23,038 nucleotides of DNA from a virus, in IMG/VR virus record IMGVR_UViG_3300005613_000425, positions 1-23,038 of that record, one strand, 5' to 3'. The notes beneath the pieces are model-generated. The model saw only the letters and a program-made list of their open reading frames with translations. It made no database searches and was not told the origin of the DNA. Numbering within the stretch: position 1 is the stretch's first letter; each line of letters opens with the position of its first letter. Positions 14,400 through 23,038 of the stretch are shown in pieces. The translations under genes and the position numbers were made by a program.

Positions 14400-16818
14400 G
14401 AGCGCACCTCAATACGTCTTCAATGTTTTTAATCTCGTCGTCTAGCGGCTTCATCTCAGCATCAGCAACTTCGAGTATCTCTTGCATAATAGGGTCATCA
14501 GTAATCCGCGCCCTTACAGGCGGTTGAGTAATAACACCTTCTGCCGATGTCCATTCGGGCATCAAGCCCATTTTTTGATCTGCAAATACCGTATCTAAAA
14601 CGCCAGCCGTTCTGTTAGTTTCGCCATACGGGCCATAGTTTAGCCAGCTATTTTGGCCTCGGGTCTCTGTAGTCAGTGCGCGTCTAGCTGGGCCAGTGAA
14701 TAACTGCATATGCGCTTGGAATGCGTTTTCTTCCCCGCGCGCCCTAAATCCGGCGCCTTCTAGCGAGTGACCAAAGGCATCATGCACAGCTCGGAATAGA
14801 TCGTTATTAGTAACAACCTGCTCCTTACCGTTTTGATCTTTCCATCGTAATCCACTGTCTTGGAGTAAAATTCTGTTTGGATCGCCTAGACTTTCTTTAA
14901 ATTCATCAAGCGTACCAAAGCCGTCATACGTTCCATAAACAGCCATGCGCTTATTCTTTCGCAGATCACGCAAAGCATTATACGGATTGCCGTCATACGG
15001 GTCGGTCTTTGAGTCAAAAAATGTAAACTCATAACCATCTTCAATAAGTGCGTCGTATTGAGCGCGAGTTTGATTGGCTAGGTCTCGGTAGGCTTCTTGA
15101 ACTGCGGGATCAGAAGGGTTGTCCTCCATATCCTCAAAGGCTTGAGCTATACGCCGCGCACGGTCTTCATCAACCTCTACGTATTCTGCTTGTCGAGAGA
15201 AGGGGATTCCATTGGCTCTGGCGTATTTCTCTGCGGCATCGGTGATTCTGAGGTCTGGGCCTGTTGCGTCTCTGACACTGGGCGCACCTTCGAGCGGTTG
15301 CTCGCGTGGAATTTGATCCGCTGTCGGCGCAGTGACTCGCTCCTGATCGCGTCGTCTTCTGTCTCCGGTGCGTTCGGGTCGTACTTCATCGGCTGTCCTT
15401 AGATTGTTAAACGCTTCAATATCAGCGTCGAAATCTTCTGCAATGCCATTCCTGACAAGTATATCACGCTGACGCTCTGTAGTCGTTTGTGGTGCGGCCT
15501 TCTGTGGCTGTGGCTCTTCATACTTAGCCGGTATTTTTGAAGGCTGGTCATACATCTCACTTCGGGTTTCTCTCTCCGAAAGGAACTGTATGTCTTGGTT
15601 GATTTCTTCCTCTATTAAAATCTCATTGAGACGGCGCTCATACAGGGGCGGGATAACTCCCTGCTTGATTCGGTCTAAGTCACCAAACGCCTCTCGCGCT
15701 ATATCGTCTTGGCGCAACATCTCCTGAATGCGGGTAACACGGTCTGACAGTCCTGCTCGTTGCTCTTGTGCAAGCTCTTGGCCGCGCTCAATAGCCCGTC
15801 TCTTTGCTACTCGGGCCGGTACTCCTCGCTCCTTGATAACCTCTTCGGGAACGTCTGAGATTCTTTCCAGCCTAAACTCAAGGTCTTTTAGTTCAGATTT
15901 AAGAGCCTTACGCTCACCAACCTCAAGGCGGTTGCCAGCAGTAGCGGTTAGCTCCTCGGTAACTTCACGCAAAAACTCAGCTTGAATGGCATCTCGGTCG
16001 ATGGGCGGAATATCGCCTCTAGCCTTGGCAATCTCCAAGTCTTCAATCAGCCGTTCATTAGCCTCTCGGACCATTGCTTCGGGTGTATCAGGCTGTACAG
16101 CGCCAAGCTCATCGGCCTTGCTGTTGACCGCTCGGAGGTATCCAGCCAAACCACCCGCTATACCCCCTAACACAGCGCCTCCTACTGCCGCTGTAGCGAT
16201 GTTTGCCAGCGCCTCTTGTGCTGAGTAGGGTGATTCAATATCGAGCTTGTGAGTGTATACAAGCGGCTGTATGGCTAGTTCTGTTGCCGCCGCAATCCCG
16301 GCCTCAGCTTTAGCAACGCGCATTGCATTGGCAGTTACCCCTAAACCTCGGGCGGTTGTTAGTGCCGCGCCTGTACCCATAGTCACAATACTGATCGGGT
16401 CAAGCATGAATGCAGTCATAGAGCCTGCAAATTGAGCCATTCCGCTTCCACGAGATATAACGTCCTGTGCGTATTCTCTGCGCTTGCGTAGCTTCTCATT
16501 ACGCCGCTCGCGTAGCTCTTCATCGGTTGCAAGCAAGCCTGTGTCTTTGGCTATACGGTCGTAATCTATCCGGCCTCTGCGGTCGGTATACGGGCTTCTA
16601 TCGAAGCCATCATCAACCATGCCGCGCAATGCGGCTTGACGCTCTTGATACATCTCTTTGTTTAAGGCACTAGAAATTGACAACTCTTCATCTATAACAA
16701 GACCAAGCGACGCGCCAAAGACTTCGCCAAATGATGACTCAATAACTAAGTCGTCTGGAGTAAACAGTCTGTATGACTGATCAAATGTCCGTTTATCTCT
16801 GTCAGAAACAAAAGGCAT
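14392..16818 (-). CDS. Internal virion / ejection protein with HDxxGH domain (gp16-like)
   Basis: 808 residues. Two membrane-active segments stand out: about 126-153 (MAQFAGSMTAFMLDPISIVT) and 205-228 (ATAAVGGAVLGGIAGGLAGY). Long charged helices fill 230-430, and a Pro/Arg-rich linker runs to ~550. A compact C-terminal domain (~560-735) contains FFDSKTDPYDGNPYNALRDL, NNDLFRAVHDAFGHSLEG, RGEENAFQAHMQ and TTETRGQNSWLNYGP. The HDAFGH plus GEEN residues look like a metal or catalytic site, and I recall the same domain in other phage virion and polyvalent proteins. There is no lysozyme domain. The ribosome site is weak, suggesting coupling to the gene upstream. Confidence 0.72.
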   Translation of the reverse strand: MPFVSDRDKRTFDQSYRLFTPDDLVIESSFGEVFGASLGLVIDEELSISSALNKEMYQERQAALRGMVDDGFDRSPYTDRRGRIDYDRIAKDTGLLATDEELRERRNEKLRKRREYAQDVISRGSGMAQFAGSMTAFMLDPISIVTMGTGAALTTARGLGVTANAMRVAKAEAGIAAATELAIQPLVYTHKLDIESPYSAQEALANIATAAVGGAVLGGIAGGLAGYLRAVNSKADELGAVQPDTPEAMVREANERLIEDLEIAKARGDIPPIDRDAIQAEFLREVTEELTATAGNRLEVGERKALKSELKDLEFRLERISDVPEEVIKERGVPARVAKRRAIERGQELAQEQRAGLSDRVTRIQEMLRQDDIAREAFGDLDRIKQGVIPPLYERRLNEILIEEEINQDIQFLSERETRSEMYDQPSKIPAKYEEPQPQKAAPQTTTERQRDILVRNGIAEDFDADIEAFNNLRTADEVRPERTGDRRRRDQERVTAPTADQIPREQPLEGAPSVRDATGPDLRITDAAEKYARANGIPFSRQAEYVEVDEDRARRIAQAFEDMEDNPSDPAVQEAYRDLANQTRAQYDALIEDGYEFTFFDSKTDPYDGNPYNALRDLRKNKRMAVYGTYDGFGTLDEFKESLGDPNRILLQDSGLRWKDQNGKEQVVTNNDLFRAVHDAFGHSLEGAGFRARGEENAFQAHMQLFTGPARRALTTETRGQNSWLNYGPYGETNRTAGVLDTVFADQKMGLMPEWTSAEGVITQPPVRARITDDPIMQEILEVADAEMKPLDDEIKNIEDVLRCALG
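14407..14410 (-). promoter_or_regulatory. Ribosome binding site fixing a TTG start
   Basis: GAGG on the minus strand (14410-14407) lies 7 bases before the TTG at 14399. With no other start for 70 codons and the upstream gene ending 5 bases inside this one, it supports TTG as the true initiation codon. Confidence 0.55.
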
Positions 16819-16820
16819 TG

Positions 16821-18857
16821 TTATCGACCAGTGTTACGCCGCGATCTTCGCGGTATTGTTTCGGTTACAACCGATTCATCGTAGGTAAAGGTAAAGGCAT
16901 TCCCGTTTTTGTTGACCATTAAAACACCATCGCCAGTAACCAAGTTATATTCGTTCTTGTTGTTTGGAACGCTAACAACGCGAGCATTTTTAACCTGCTT
17001 GATTGCCTGATTAACGGTCATCATTCCGATGCCGCCATACGCCTCAAGCCAATCCTCATTGACTCTATCAAGCATTTTCTCGAACTGACTCTCTGTTACG
17101 TCCCTTGGCAGTTGATACTTGCCTTTGTTGAACGTACCAATACCGCCAGTGATAGAAGCCAAAGAGTCTTCAAATGCGCCGCCATCAAATATGCTTGGGT
17201 CTGGGTTGCTTTTGGCATAGTGATTAAGAGCGGCTTGAATGACTAAACCGCGATTCTCAGTCTGATAAACTTCACCGGCTGGCCCCAAGTAATCATCGGC
17301 TACGCCTATATAATTTTGGAATGAAGGCAACTTGGCTTGGCCTTGCGCCACCATCTCTTGACCTTTGAGTGCGGTCTTTTGCACTGTCATGTCATTGGTT
17401 GCGCCAATCATTGCAAATAATGGGTCACCAACTTTGCTGATCGTATTCCATACCGCCGGGTCTTCATTAAGGCTTTGAGCCATGCTTAACTTTTCAGCAA
17501 CAGTCATCTCTTCTAGGCTATCGCTAAACGCATCAGCTTCCGCGTCAGTCATTGCCGGTATATCACGACCATAGTGAATAGATGCTTTCTTGGCCTCGGC
17601 TACCCTATCAATCCATGACTGTGGGTTGCTCATATCGAGCGGCGCATCAGACACTATGCCTTGCTTAATCGCAAATCCCATTGGGTCTTTATTAAGCTGA
17701 GTGTTAATGCCATTTTGTGTTTTGATAAGGATTTCCGCTCTTTCCACCTCATCAAGGCCAACAGCCTCGACCTGCGTTAGTACGGCGGATCGCTGCGAAG
17801 CAGACATCAAAGCGAAGGTTCCGGCTTCTTCTACTAACTGAAACTCATCTTCGTATTCAGTTCCAGCAACAGCAGTAGCAAGCTCTTTCATCTCGCCGGG
17901 ATCAACCTTTATACCAAGTGAGACTGCGGTTGCCGCTTGACCTACCTGCTCTTTGAGCGCGTCATCTGCGGCCTTAGTGGAAGCATCGAACAATGACTTT
18001 TGGCGAGTTACAAGCTGTCCGGTTGCGGCTTTCCAAGCATCCCACTCGCTGGCCTCAAATTGTTCCGGCCTTTCAGCGTCAACAATTAATCCATACGCAG
18101 TGCCAAAGTCATCAGCATCTATAGCTTGCCGGACTTCGCGCATAATCGCGCCAGTGGCAAGGCTTTGCTCTACGCTCTTTCTTACACCTTCAACATAGCT
18201 AGGCTTTACATCACCAGCATCAGCTAGTGCTTGAGCGGCACTGACGGCTTCAATGCCAAGCTGTTCAGCATAAGCAACAGTGCCTTCTTGAGCCTCAGTG
18301 TTTATTTGCCCTAACTTGTTATCAATATTAGACGTAGTGGTATCAACAGCAACAGCCCTAGCTCGCTTGCGGCCTAGCTCTGCAACTCTTACGCCATTGC
18401 GCTCAAACGCCTCATCGTAGACAGAGCGGAGCATTGGCTGGAATCGCTCATCGACGTTTTGCGATAAGCCTTGAAAGTATTTGTTGGCATTCTCAGAAAA
18501 CTGCTCAAAGTCACCATCTGACTCTACATTGAAACGATCAACAGCCGATCGTATGTCGGAGGTAACTTCGTTGATATATGCGTTTTCTACAGTCTGGTTA
18601 AATGACTGGTCATATATGCTGATAGCACTTAACAAGCCCTCTTTGATCTCGGGTGATCGGCCTTCTTCAGCCGCCGCCAGTGCTTCCGCCGATGCGTCTT
18701 CAATAGCCTTTCTCTTCTGTGTGCGACCACCAACCTCAAACGCAATGTCACCGACCTGTTCAGCCAACCCAGAGAGAGCCTGCAAGCGTTTCGCCTGAGA
18801 CGTATCTACACCTGTTGGTGTAAACCTGCCGTAGTAATCAATGCGCTTCTGAGCCAT
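16821..18857 (-). CDS. Internal virion protein, T7 gp15-like position
   Basis: 678 residues, largely helical and acidic, opening with RIDYYGRFTPTGVDTSQAKR then LQALSGLAEQVGDIAFEVGG. This N-terminal style recurs in internal core proteins of T7-like and related podoviruses. Repeated helical segments of about 35 residues run through the middle (for example AEQLGIEAVSAAQALADAGD). The C-terminus turns beta-like and basic (NNKNEYNLVTGDGVLMVNKN, then PRRSRRNTGR). I find no lysozyme or transglycosylase motif. Between a gp14-like and a gp16-like gene, a gp15-type role in the ejected channel across the periplasm is likely. The ATG follows GGCGG closely. Confidence 0.68.
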   Translation of the reverse strand: MAQKRIDYYGRFTPTGVDTSQAKRLQALSGLAEQVGDIAFEVGGRTQKRKAIEDASAEALAAAEEGRSPEIKEGLLSAISIYDQSFNQTVENAYINEVTSDIRSAVDRFNVESDGDFEQFSENANKYFQGLSQNVDERFQPMLRSVYDEAFERNGVRVAELGRKRARAVAVDTTTSNIDNKLGQINTEAQEGTVAYAEQLGIEAVSAAQALADAGDVKPSYVEGVRKSVEQSLATGAIMREVRQAIDADDFGTAYGLIVDAERPEQFEASEWDAWKAATGQLVTRQKSLFDASTKAADDALKEQVGQAATAVSLGIKVDPGEMKELATAVAGTEYEDEFQLVEEAGTFALMSASQRSAVLTQVEAVGLDEVERAEILIKTQNGINTQLNKDPMGFAIKQGIVSDAPLDMSNPQSWIDRVAEAKKASIHYGRDIPAMTDAEADAFSDSLEEMTVAEKLSMAQSLNEDPAVWNTISKVGDPLFAMIGATNDMTVQKTALKGQEMVAQGQAKLPSFQNYIGVADDYLGPAGEVYQTENRGLVIQAALNHYAKSNPDPSIFDGGAFEDSLASITGGIGTFNKGKYQLPRDVTESQFEKMLDRVNEDWLEAYGGIGMMTVNQAIKQVKNARVVSVPNNKNEYNLVTGDGVLMVNKNGNAFTFTYDESVVTETIPRRSRRNTGR

Positions 18858-18859
18858 TC

Positions 18860-19306
18860 TTAACCGCCTTCTCCGCCGCCTTCTCCGCCGCCACCGCCTG
18901 CCAGTGTCGCGGCTTGGACGCCTGTTTGAAGCAATGTGCTTGCCGCCGCCAATCCTGCTTGTCGTGTTGATTGTCTAGCTTGACGTTCTAATGACGCCCT
19001 TCGTAGTTTTTCTGATAGGTCAATAGTCATCTCGCTAAGACCTGCTTGACGTGCGCTTTCCAAGGCCAGACTTGCTGGCGTACCTTCCCCACTAATTCCT
19101 GCTGTTGAGAGTGCCGCGACGTTGGCCGCGAGTGCACGGTTTAGTTCTTGCCGACGCTGTAGCTCTTGGCTTTGCGCCGCCATCTCTTCCTGCTTGGCTT
19201 GCTCTTTTAGCGCTACTTTTTGAGCTTTTCCAGCTTGCACTTGACCGTAGGCAGAAACACCGCCAGAAGCCGCGACAGCAAGCGCCAATATAGTGAACGG
19301 GTCCAT
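18860..19306 (-). CDS. Small internal virion protein, T7 gp14-like
   Basis: 148 residues. An N-terminal hydrophobic helix (FTILALAVAASGGVSAYGQV) is followed by a long charged helical region (KVALKEQAKQEEMAAQSQEL, RRQELNRALAANVAALSTAG) and a second apolar stretch (AAASTLLQTGVQAATLAGGG). The chain ends in a Gly/Glu tail, GGGGGEGGGEGG. Size, N-terminal membrane helix and place directly after tail tube B match gp14-type proteins, which insert in the outer membrane at infection. ATG follows the TAG of the previous gene directly, with GAGGG upstream. Confidence 0.72.
   Translation of the reverse strand: MDPFTILALAVAASGGVSAYGQVQAGKAQKVALKEQAKQEEMAAQSQELQRRQELNRALAANVAALSTAGISGEGTPASLALESARQAGLSEMTIDLSEKLRRASLERQARQSTRQAGLAAASTLLQTGVQAATLAGGGGGEGGGEGG
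18866..18889. repeat. Perfect 12-base tandem duplication in a coding region
   Basis: GCCTTCTCCGCC occurs twice head to tail, encoding the repeated Gly-Gly-Glu-Gly tail of the gp14-like protein. Its 12-base unit keeps frame, so copy number can change without breaking the gene. Confidence 0.7.
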
Positions 19307-21790
19307 CTAGTTACCCTCGATCTCGTATTCAATCATCTGTATGTGCATGGGAGTAGGATCAGGACACGTAATCGTCGGTACGACCTCTCTACCCCAGCCG
19401 TTAATATCGTAAACGTCCTCTATTATGCCACTTGTCGGGACAATAGACTCAGGGCTTAGTGGTGACGTATCTCCAGCAGGACCAAAAGCCCGGATAGGTA
19501 CAGGTATATTATCAATGTATATACCGGAAGATTCGTAGACACGAAGGTTCATGCGAACAATCTTCTTGAGTCGCATCTGGTTCTGGCCTGAGCCAATGTT
19601 TGTATTCAGTGGCATCGGCTTGATAGTAGTGGTGAACAACAAGCCAACCTCGTAATCACCCGAATATTCTTCGTTTGCATCAAGCGTTACCTGATTAGAC
19701 GATACAGTGCGTGAATCAAGCACATAGTTTTCATCATCAACTAAGACTTGAACCTCTTCGCCATCTAAGTGATCTAGCCCCGTGATATTAGATCCTGTGC
19801 GCGTGCTCTTGACTGAGCAATCAAGCATATAGTCAAAGTCCCAGCGCTCAATGAATCGCTTGTCAGTGCCGTTAATGTCGCGCTCAACAACCATGAACAA
19901 CTCATCATCAACAACGCAGACGCTTTTGATCTCACCGTCCGTGCTCCATCGCGTAAAGCCGTTAATGTCCTGACTTCTTAATGTGTTTAAGATCGTGCCG
20001 CTTCCATCCTCATTGACTATAAACAGCCAGTTAGCATCATCGCTCGCAGTGCCTGCTAGGAGCGCCATATCGACGGGCTGATTAATTAAATGCGAAGCCA
20101 GTACCGACCTATCATCCGTGGTGTAAGCATCCTCATTGAACGAATACAGGAAGCTCAGAAGGGACTTGCCATGACGGTCTACAAATATGGTCGAGCCATC
20201 AACGTCTTGGACTTCTACATTGCCAGAGCCATGCGATGTCTGTGGTTGAATGTTGATATTTGAAGGTGTGACAGGCCGACTTGTTACAGCAAACTCAGCG
20301 CCCGAGGTGAATATCTGCAAGTTACGACCGGGATATACGTCAACAATGTCATTCAGTTTGCGAGACGAGATAGTCGCAAAGATGCCTTCATCGTCGTCGC
20401 CTTCATCAATCTCAAAGTCAAAAAATGCGCCTGTCTTAGACATAAAGAGAGACTGCGGCTTTGATCTGGTGCCACCAAAGATCAAGCGCCCTTCATAAAA
20501 ACAAACGCTTCTAGGCCATCCCCGGATAGTAGACCAAACGTTTTCTTTTCTTGGGCTACCACTTGCGCTCTTAGTAAACGACACCGTATTGCTTGCCGCG
20601 CCTTCAGTAAAGTAGCCAGAGAATAGCTCGAAGTCTTTGGTTGATTCGCCGGAAATCGTGATCGTGTACTGCAATGCGCCCGTTCTACTAACAGCCACAC
20701 CTGTCTCACCAAATACTGGCATATCTTGCAGGTTCTTTTGGATGTTGAAGACAGTCGCAGCCTGCTCATCGGCAGTCGAATCACCCGCAAAAGTAATGTT
20801 CTTTGATTGTACTGACTCAATATCCACTTGGAATCGGTCACCTTTGGCTAAGTCTGGACCGCCAATTGTCAATACCTGTACGTCATCAACGGGTGTTGGG
20901 CTATTGGCGTCGTCATAGTCGTATTGAGGTACATTCACAAAAGGAACGTCATCCAATATCCACTCATCGTCGTCGCCCAAATTCACTAGACGCTGAGGTC
21001 TTAGATTTTCTTGCACAATGATCATTACATTTTCGATCTGTGCTACCCGAATTTCTTCGGGCTTGCCAACTGTTAGTTTGATATCAGCAACATAAGTGTT
21101 CGGGGTTCGATAGATCCTCAAGTTCTCTTGTGAAAACTCAAGCAAATAGTGCCTGTCATCCTCAATACTAAAGTCTTCAACACGAGCTTTTGTAAGTACG
21201 CCGTTAGGCTTTTGCAAATTAAATCCGGCAAGCGTTAAAGTTGCAGAGCCTAAATCCAAAGAGCCAATACGAGCCAATCGCCAATACCTAGCACTGTGAT
21301 TAACAAGTAAACGAAAGTCCTGTGGCTCAGTGCCAATCAAAGGAACAGACGCAATGGTTGTATAGGTAACGTCATCATCTGAATACTGAATTTTAAATTG
21401 ATTAGAGTTACCGCTTGAAAGCCTAATCTTTCGCAGATCAACGAACTGCACGGTCTGCGCTGTAGTGATATCGAACTTTGCAACTACAAACGGGTTGGTT
21501 GTGCCAATTGCGCCTGTGGTTGTCGTTGTTACATCCGAGCCATCATTAATCTGTAAGCCACTACCGCCCTCGGGCATGGTTGGTGTGCCTGTTTGGAAGG
21601 TCAAGCCGCCTACCGTTTCGCCGATAAACTGAGTACCCGGACGCCGACGCAATCCACCTTGAGGGACGATCACCACGTTATCAGCCGTCTCTGCCGCTTG
21701 ATAATACTGGTTGATATCAATACGGCCTTTCAGCAGTGGCGATAATTCACCGCTTACAAAGTTAGACTGTATGTAACGTGACTTAGCCAT
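19307..21790 (-). CDS. Tail tube/nozzle protein B (T7 gp12-like) with inserted discoidin-like domain
   Basis: 827 residues. The start IQSNFVSGELSPLLKGRIDI, then NVVIVPQGGLRRRPGTQFIG, is the signature of podovirus tubular tail protein B homologues, and the family resumes at ARVEDFSIEDDRHYLLEFSQ. Later conserved blocks are NVWSTIRGWPRSVCFYEGRL and IFGGTRSKPQSLFMSKTGAF. Between residues ~59 and ~199 sits an extra beta-rich segment (FVDLRKIRLSSGN, QFKIQYSDDDVTYTTIAS, HSARYWRLARIGSLDL) resembling an F5/8 type C (discoidin) sugar-binding fold. The core builds the tail nozzle to which fibres attach. The 148-residue gene follows immediately after its TAG stop. Confidence 0.86.
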   Translation of the reverse strand: MAKSRYIQSNFVSGELSPLLKGRIDINQYYQAAETADNVVIVPQGGLRRRPGTQFIGETVGGLTFQTGTPTMPEGGSGLQINDGSDVTTTTTGAIGTTNPFVVAKFDITTAQTVQFVDLRKIRLSSGNSNQFKIQYSDDDVTYTTIASVPLIGTEPQDFRLLVNHSARYWRLARIGSLDLGSATLTLAGFNLQKPNGVLTKARVEDFSIEDDRHYLLEFSQENLRIYRTPNTYVADIKLTVGKPEEIRVAQIENVMIIVQENLRPQRLVNLGDDDEWILDDVPFVNVPQYDYDDANSPTPVDDVQVLTIGGPDLAKGDRFQVDIESVQSKNITFAGDSTADEQAATVFNIQKNLQDMPVFGETGVAVSRTGALQYTITISGESTKDFELFSGYFTEGAASNTVSFTKSASGSPRKENVWSTIRGWPRSVCFYEGRLIFGGTRSKPQSLFMSKTGAFFDFEIDEGDDDEGIFATISSRKLNDIVDVYPGRNLQIFTSGAEFAVTSRPVTPSNINIQPQTSHGSGNVEVQDVDGSTIFVDRHGKSLLSFLYSFNEDAYTTDDRSVLASHLINQPVDMALLAGTASDDANWLFIVNEDGSGTILNTLRSQDINGFTRWSTDGEIKSVCVVDDELFMVVERDINGTDKRFIERWDFDYMLDCSVKSTRTGSNITGLDHLDGEEVQVLVDDENYVLDSRTVSSNQVTLDANEEYSGDYEVGLLFTTTIKPMPLNTNIGSGQNQMRLKKIVRMNLRVYESSGIYIDNIPVPIRAFGPAGDTSPLSPESIVPTSGIIEDVYDINGWGREVVPTITCPDPTPMHIQMIEYEIEGN

Positions 21791-22447
21791 CTACACTTCC
21801 AAGAATGTGAGGTTCATGCCAAAGATATCGACGGTCAAACCGGTAGTGCCGTCGCCCTTCATTTTGACTTCAAACTCATCATTGGTGTTGATCTGAAAAA
21901 TACCGTTCGATGACGTTGATCCGCGTTTGTTAGCCGAGGTAAACGAGCGCACTACCGTCTGTCCTGACGCTACGCCATTGATAAACAGCGTAATGTGAAT
22001 GTCTGCGTTCTTCTGCGAAGACATATCGACAGAGCCAACAAAGTGAAACAAGCCGCCAACGCCGTGATACTTCAACGTCCCGTCAGTGATCGTAAAATCG
22101 CGCACAAGCGGCGCAATCATGTTGGGCACCTTGGTATAGGTCACGCCGTCATCGTTCAATGCAAGCGGTGTCTCTTGGCTTATGTAGTAATAAGCGTACT
22201 CACGGTCGAGGAATGATGTCTTCTGCACCACAACGAGGTTCTTAGATACGGCAGTGACCTTCGCCGTATATACCTCAACGCTATTGTTGACGATGATCAG
22301 GTCTTTAACCTGAAACTTCGTGTGCGCTTCGTTGAAGTAGCCAGCACCTAAGACGATAGTACGGTCTTCTTCCGTCTCATACGTGTAGATACGTGGAGCT
22401 GGTGAGCTTCCGCCAACGTGTGAAAGGGTCTCGTTATCAAACGCCAT
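21791..22447 (-). CDS. Structural protein of unknown function between tail tube A and B
   Basis: 218 residues. The N-terminal half contains SSPAPRIYTYETEEDRTIVL, GAGYFNEAHTKFQVKDLIIV, a block often seen in phage structural proteins that describes a small beta domain (GYFN-x-A-x-x-x-QV-D-I-V). The C-terminal half (GGLFHFVGSVDMSSQ, DIHITLFINGVASGQTVVRS, DEFEVKMKGDGTTGLTVDIF) reads like a beta jelly-roll, as in head or tail decoration proteins. No catalytic residues are apparent. Both flanking genes encode the tail tube, so a minor tail or adaptor protein is likely. ATG overlaps the upstream stop as TAATG. Confidence 0.6.
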   Translation of the reverse strand: MAFDNETLSHVGGSSPAPRIYTYETEEDRTIVLGAGYFNEAHTKFQVKDLIIVNNSVEVYTAKVTAVSKNLVVVQKTSFLDREYAYYYISQETPLALNDDGVTYTKVPNMIAPLVRDFTITDGTLKYHGVGGLFHFVGSVDMSSQKNADIHITLFINGVASGQTVVRSFTSANKRGSTSSNGIFQINTNDEFEVKMKGDGTTGLTVDIFGMNLTFLEV

Positions 22448-23007
22448 TAGAACCTCACGTTAGTAAATGGGTTGCTTCGTAGTTGCTCCGTTGGGTACTG
22501 CTGAGAGTCCGTGAATCGCGCCATACGGGACGCATTTACATAAGCCGCCGCCATCTCACCCCTAGCCGCAGAGCTGTCACGTATGCTCGCAGCGAAGTCC
22601 ATAGCCAATGCGTACTCGATCATCTTTGCAAAGTACACAGGCCACTCATCTTCTGGCGTATTAGCAATGTAGTCAGCGTATAGGGCTTGGGTAGAATTGC
22701 TGTAAACCTTGTCACCATAAATCTGATAGTTGGAATCAGGTGTCACAGTGATCAAGAACAGCATATCAGTGGGTAGCTGGTAGATGCTTTTCCAGCCATT
22801 GGGGTCAACAGGTGTATCCGTCAAGCGAGATATCTGTGCCTTCCTACGTGCAAAGCCCCAACGATGCTTTGTCAGCTCGTTTTGGACGATGTTGTCGTAG
22901 AGATTGTTGGCTACCGTCTCGCGCCGTGATCCACCAGTCAGTGAATTAATCGGAGTATCCCCGATCAGAATTAGCGCATTGCTGATTAAGTCGATCTTAC
23001 TCGCCAT
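22447..23007 (-). CDS. Tail tube protein A (T7 gp11-like)
   Basis: 186 residues. The pattern IDLISNALILIGDTPINSLT, NNLYDNIVQNELTKHRWGFA and RRKAQISRLTDTPVDPNGWK, then YQLPTDML and the late EYALAMDFAASIRDS, matches tail tubular protein A (gp11) homologues that form the ring joining portal and tail nozzle. Length is typical (T7 gp11 is 196 residues). ATG follows GGGTGAG, although the proximal spacing is short. It is the first complete gene of the window in the direction of transcription; the upstream gene, probably a capsid gene, ends outside or at the edge. Confidence 0.85.
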   Translation of the reverse strand: MASKIDLISNALILIGDTPINSLTGGSRRETVANNLYDNIVQNELTKHRWGFARRKAQISRLTDTPVDPNGWKSIYQLPTDMLFLITVTPDSNYQIYGDKVYSNSTQALYADYIANTPEDEWPVYFAKMIEYALAMDFAASIRDSSAARGEMAAAYVNASRMARFTDSQQYPTEQLRSNPFTNVRF

Positions 23008-23038
23008 AACTCACCCAGAATTAGAATGGCCCCCGAAG

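Noticed and set aside
23011-23038. Possible 3' end of an upstream (capsid) gene
   Set aside because: Two frames end here (one at TGA 23011-23013, one at TAA 23021-23023) and only about 30 bases are visible, so the frame and product cannot be chosen.
1-23038. CRISPR array, tRNA genes, insertion sequences, integrase or attachment site
   Set aside because: I saw no regularly spaced repeats, no tRNA-like cloverleaf in the few gaps, no transposase or integrase motif, and no long terminal repeats.

Overview
The window is a stretch of a tailed double-stranded DNA phage genome or prophage. Every convincing protein gene lies on the minus strand, so the biological reading direction is from base 23038 down to base 1. 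The structural genes are of the T7-like, short-tailed (podovirus) type: two tail tube proteins like T7 gp11 and gp12, three or four large internal or ejection proteins in the positions of gp14, gp15 and gp16, and a very long tail fibre with a T7-fibre-like N-terminus. No RNA polymerase, integrase, terminase, portal or intact capsid gene is visible, so lifestyle and family cannot be settled here. The small accessory proteins resemble those of phages from marine and other aquatic Proteobacteria. That host guess is inference only.

Layout in the direction of transcription. (1) 23007-12078, virion module: tail tube A, an unknown structural protein, tail tube B with an inserted discoidin-like domain, a small gp14-like protein, a gp15-like helical protein, and two large gp16-like proteins. 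One of these has membrane-active segments and a conserved HDxxGH domain; the other starts with TTG. (2) 12081-7375, a 1568-residue tail fibre/tailspike. (3) 7359-6193, small accessory genes, including a transglutaminase-like cysteine peptidase with a complete Cys-His-Asp triad. (4) 6189-5051, lysis: a coiled-coil protein with a C-terminal membrane anchor, a GTA-type three-TM holin, a tiny basic protein and an M15 peptidase endolysin. (5) 5050-4971, a control region with a promoter-like sequence and a small inverted repeat. (6) 4970-1, a DNA metabolism and regulation operon: two small unknowns, a probable single-strand annealing protein, an SSB-like protein, a Cro-like HTH protein, an unknown protein, a second HTH protein, a 322-base gap, a replication-associated protein, a PD-(D/E)XK nuclease, a NinB-like protein, an HTH-metallophosphoesterase and a truncated unknown.

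The genes are tightly packed. Many pairs overlap by ATGA, GTGA or TAATG, which suggests translational coupling within two long transcripts. The only gap above 300 bases (2610-2931) holds the least expected signal. On the plus strand, opposite all the genes, a perfect TATAAT is followed about 80 bases later by a strong intrinsic terminator (7-bp GC-rich stem plus a T tract), with two further short hairpins between. This fits a small structured phage RNA. On the minus strand the same gap holds a hairpin whose stem covers a Shine-Dalgarno and whose loop carries the start codon of a 40-residue reading frame.
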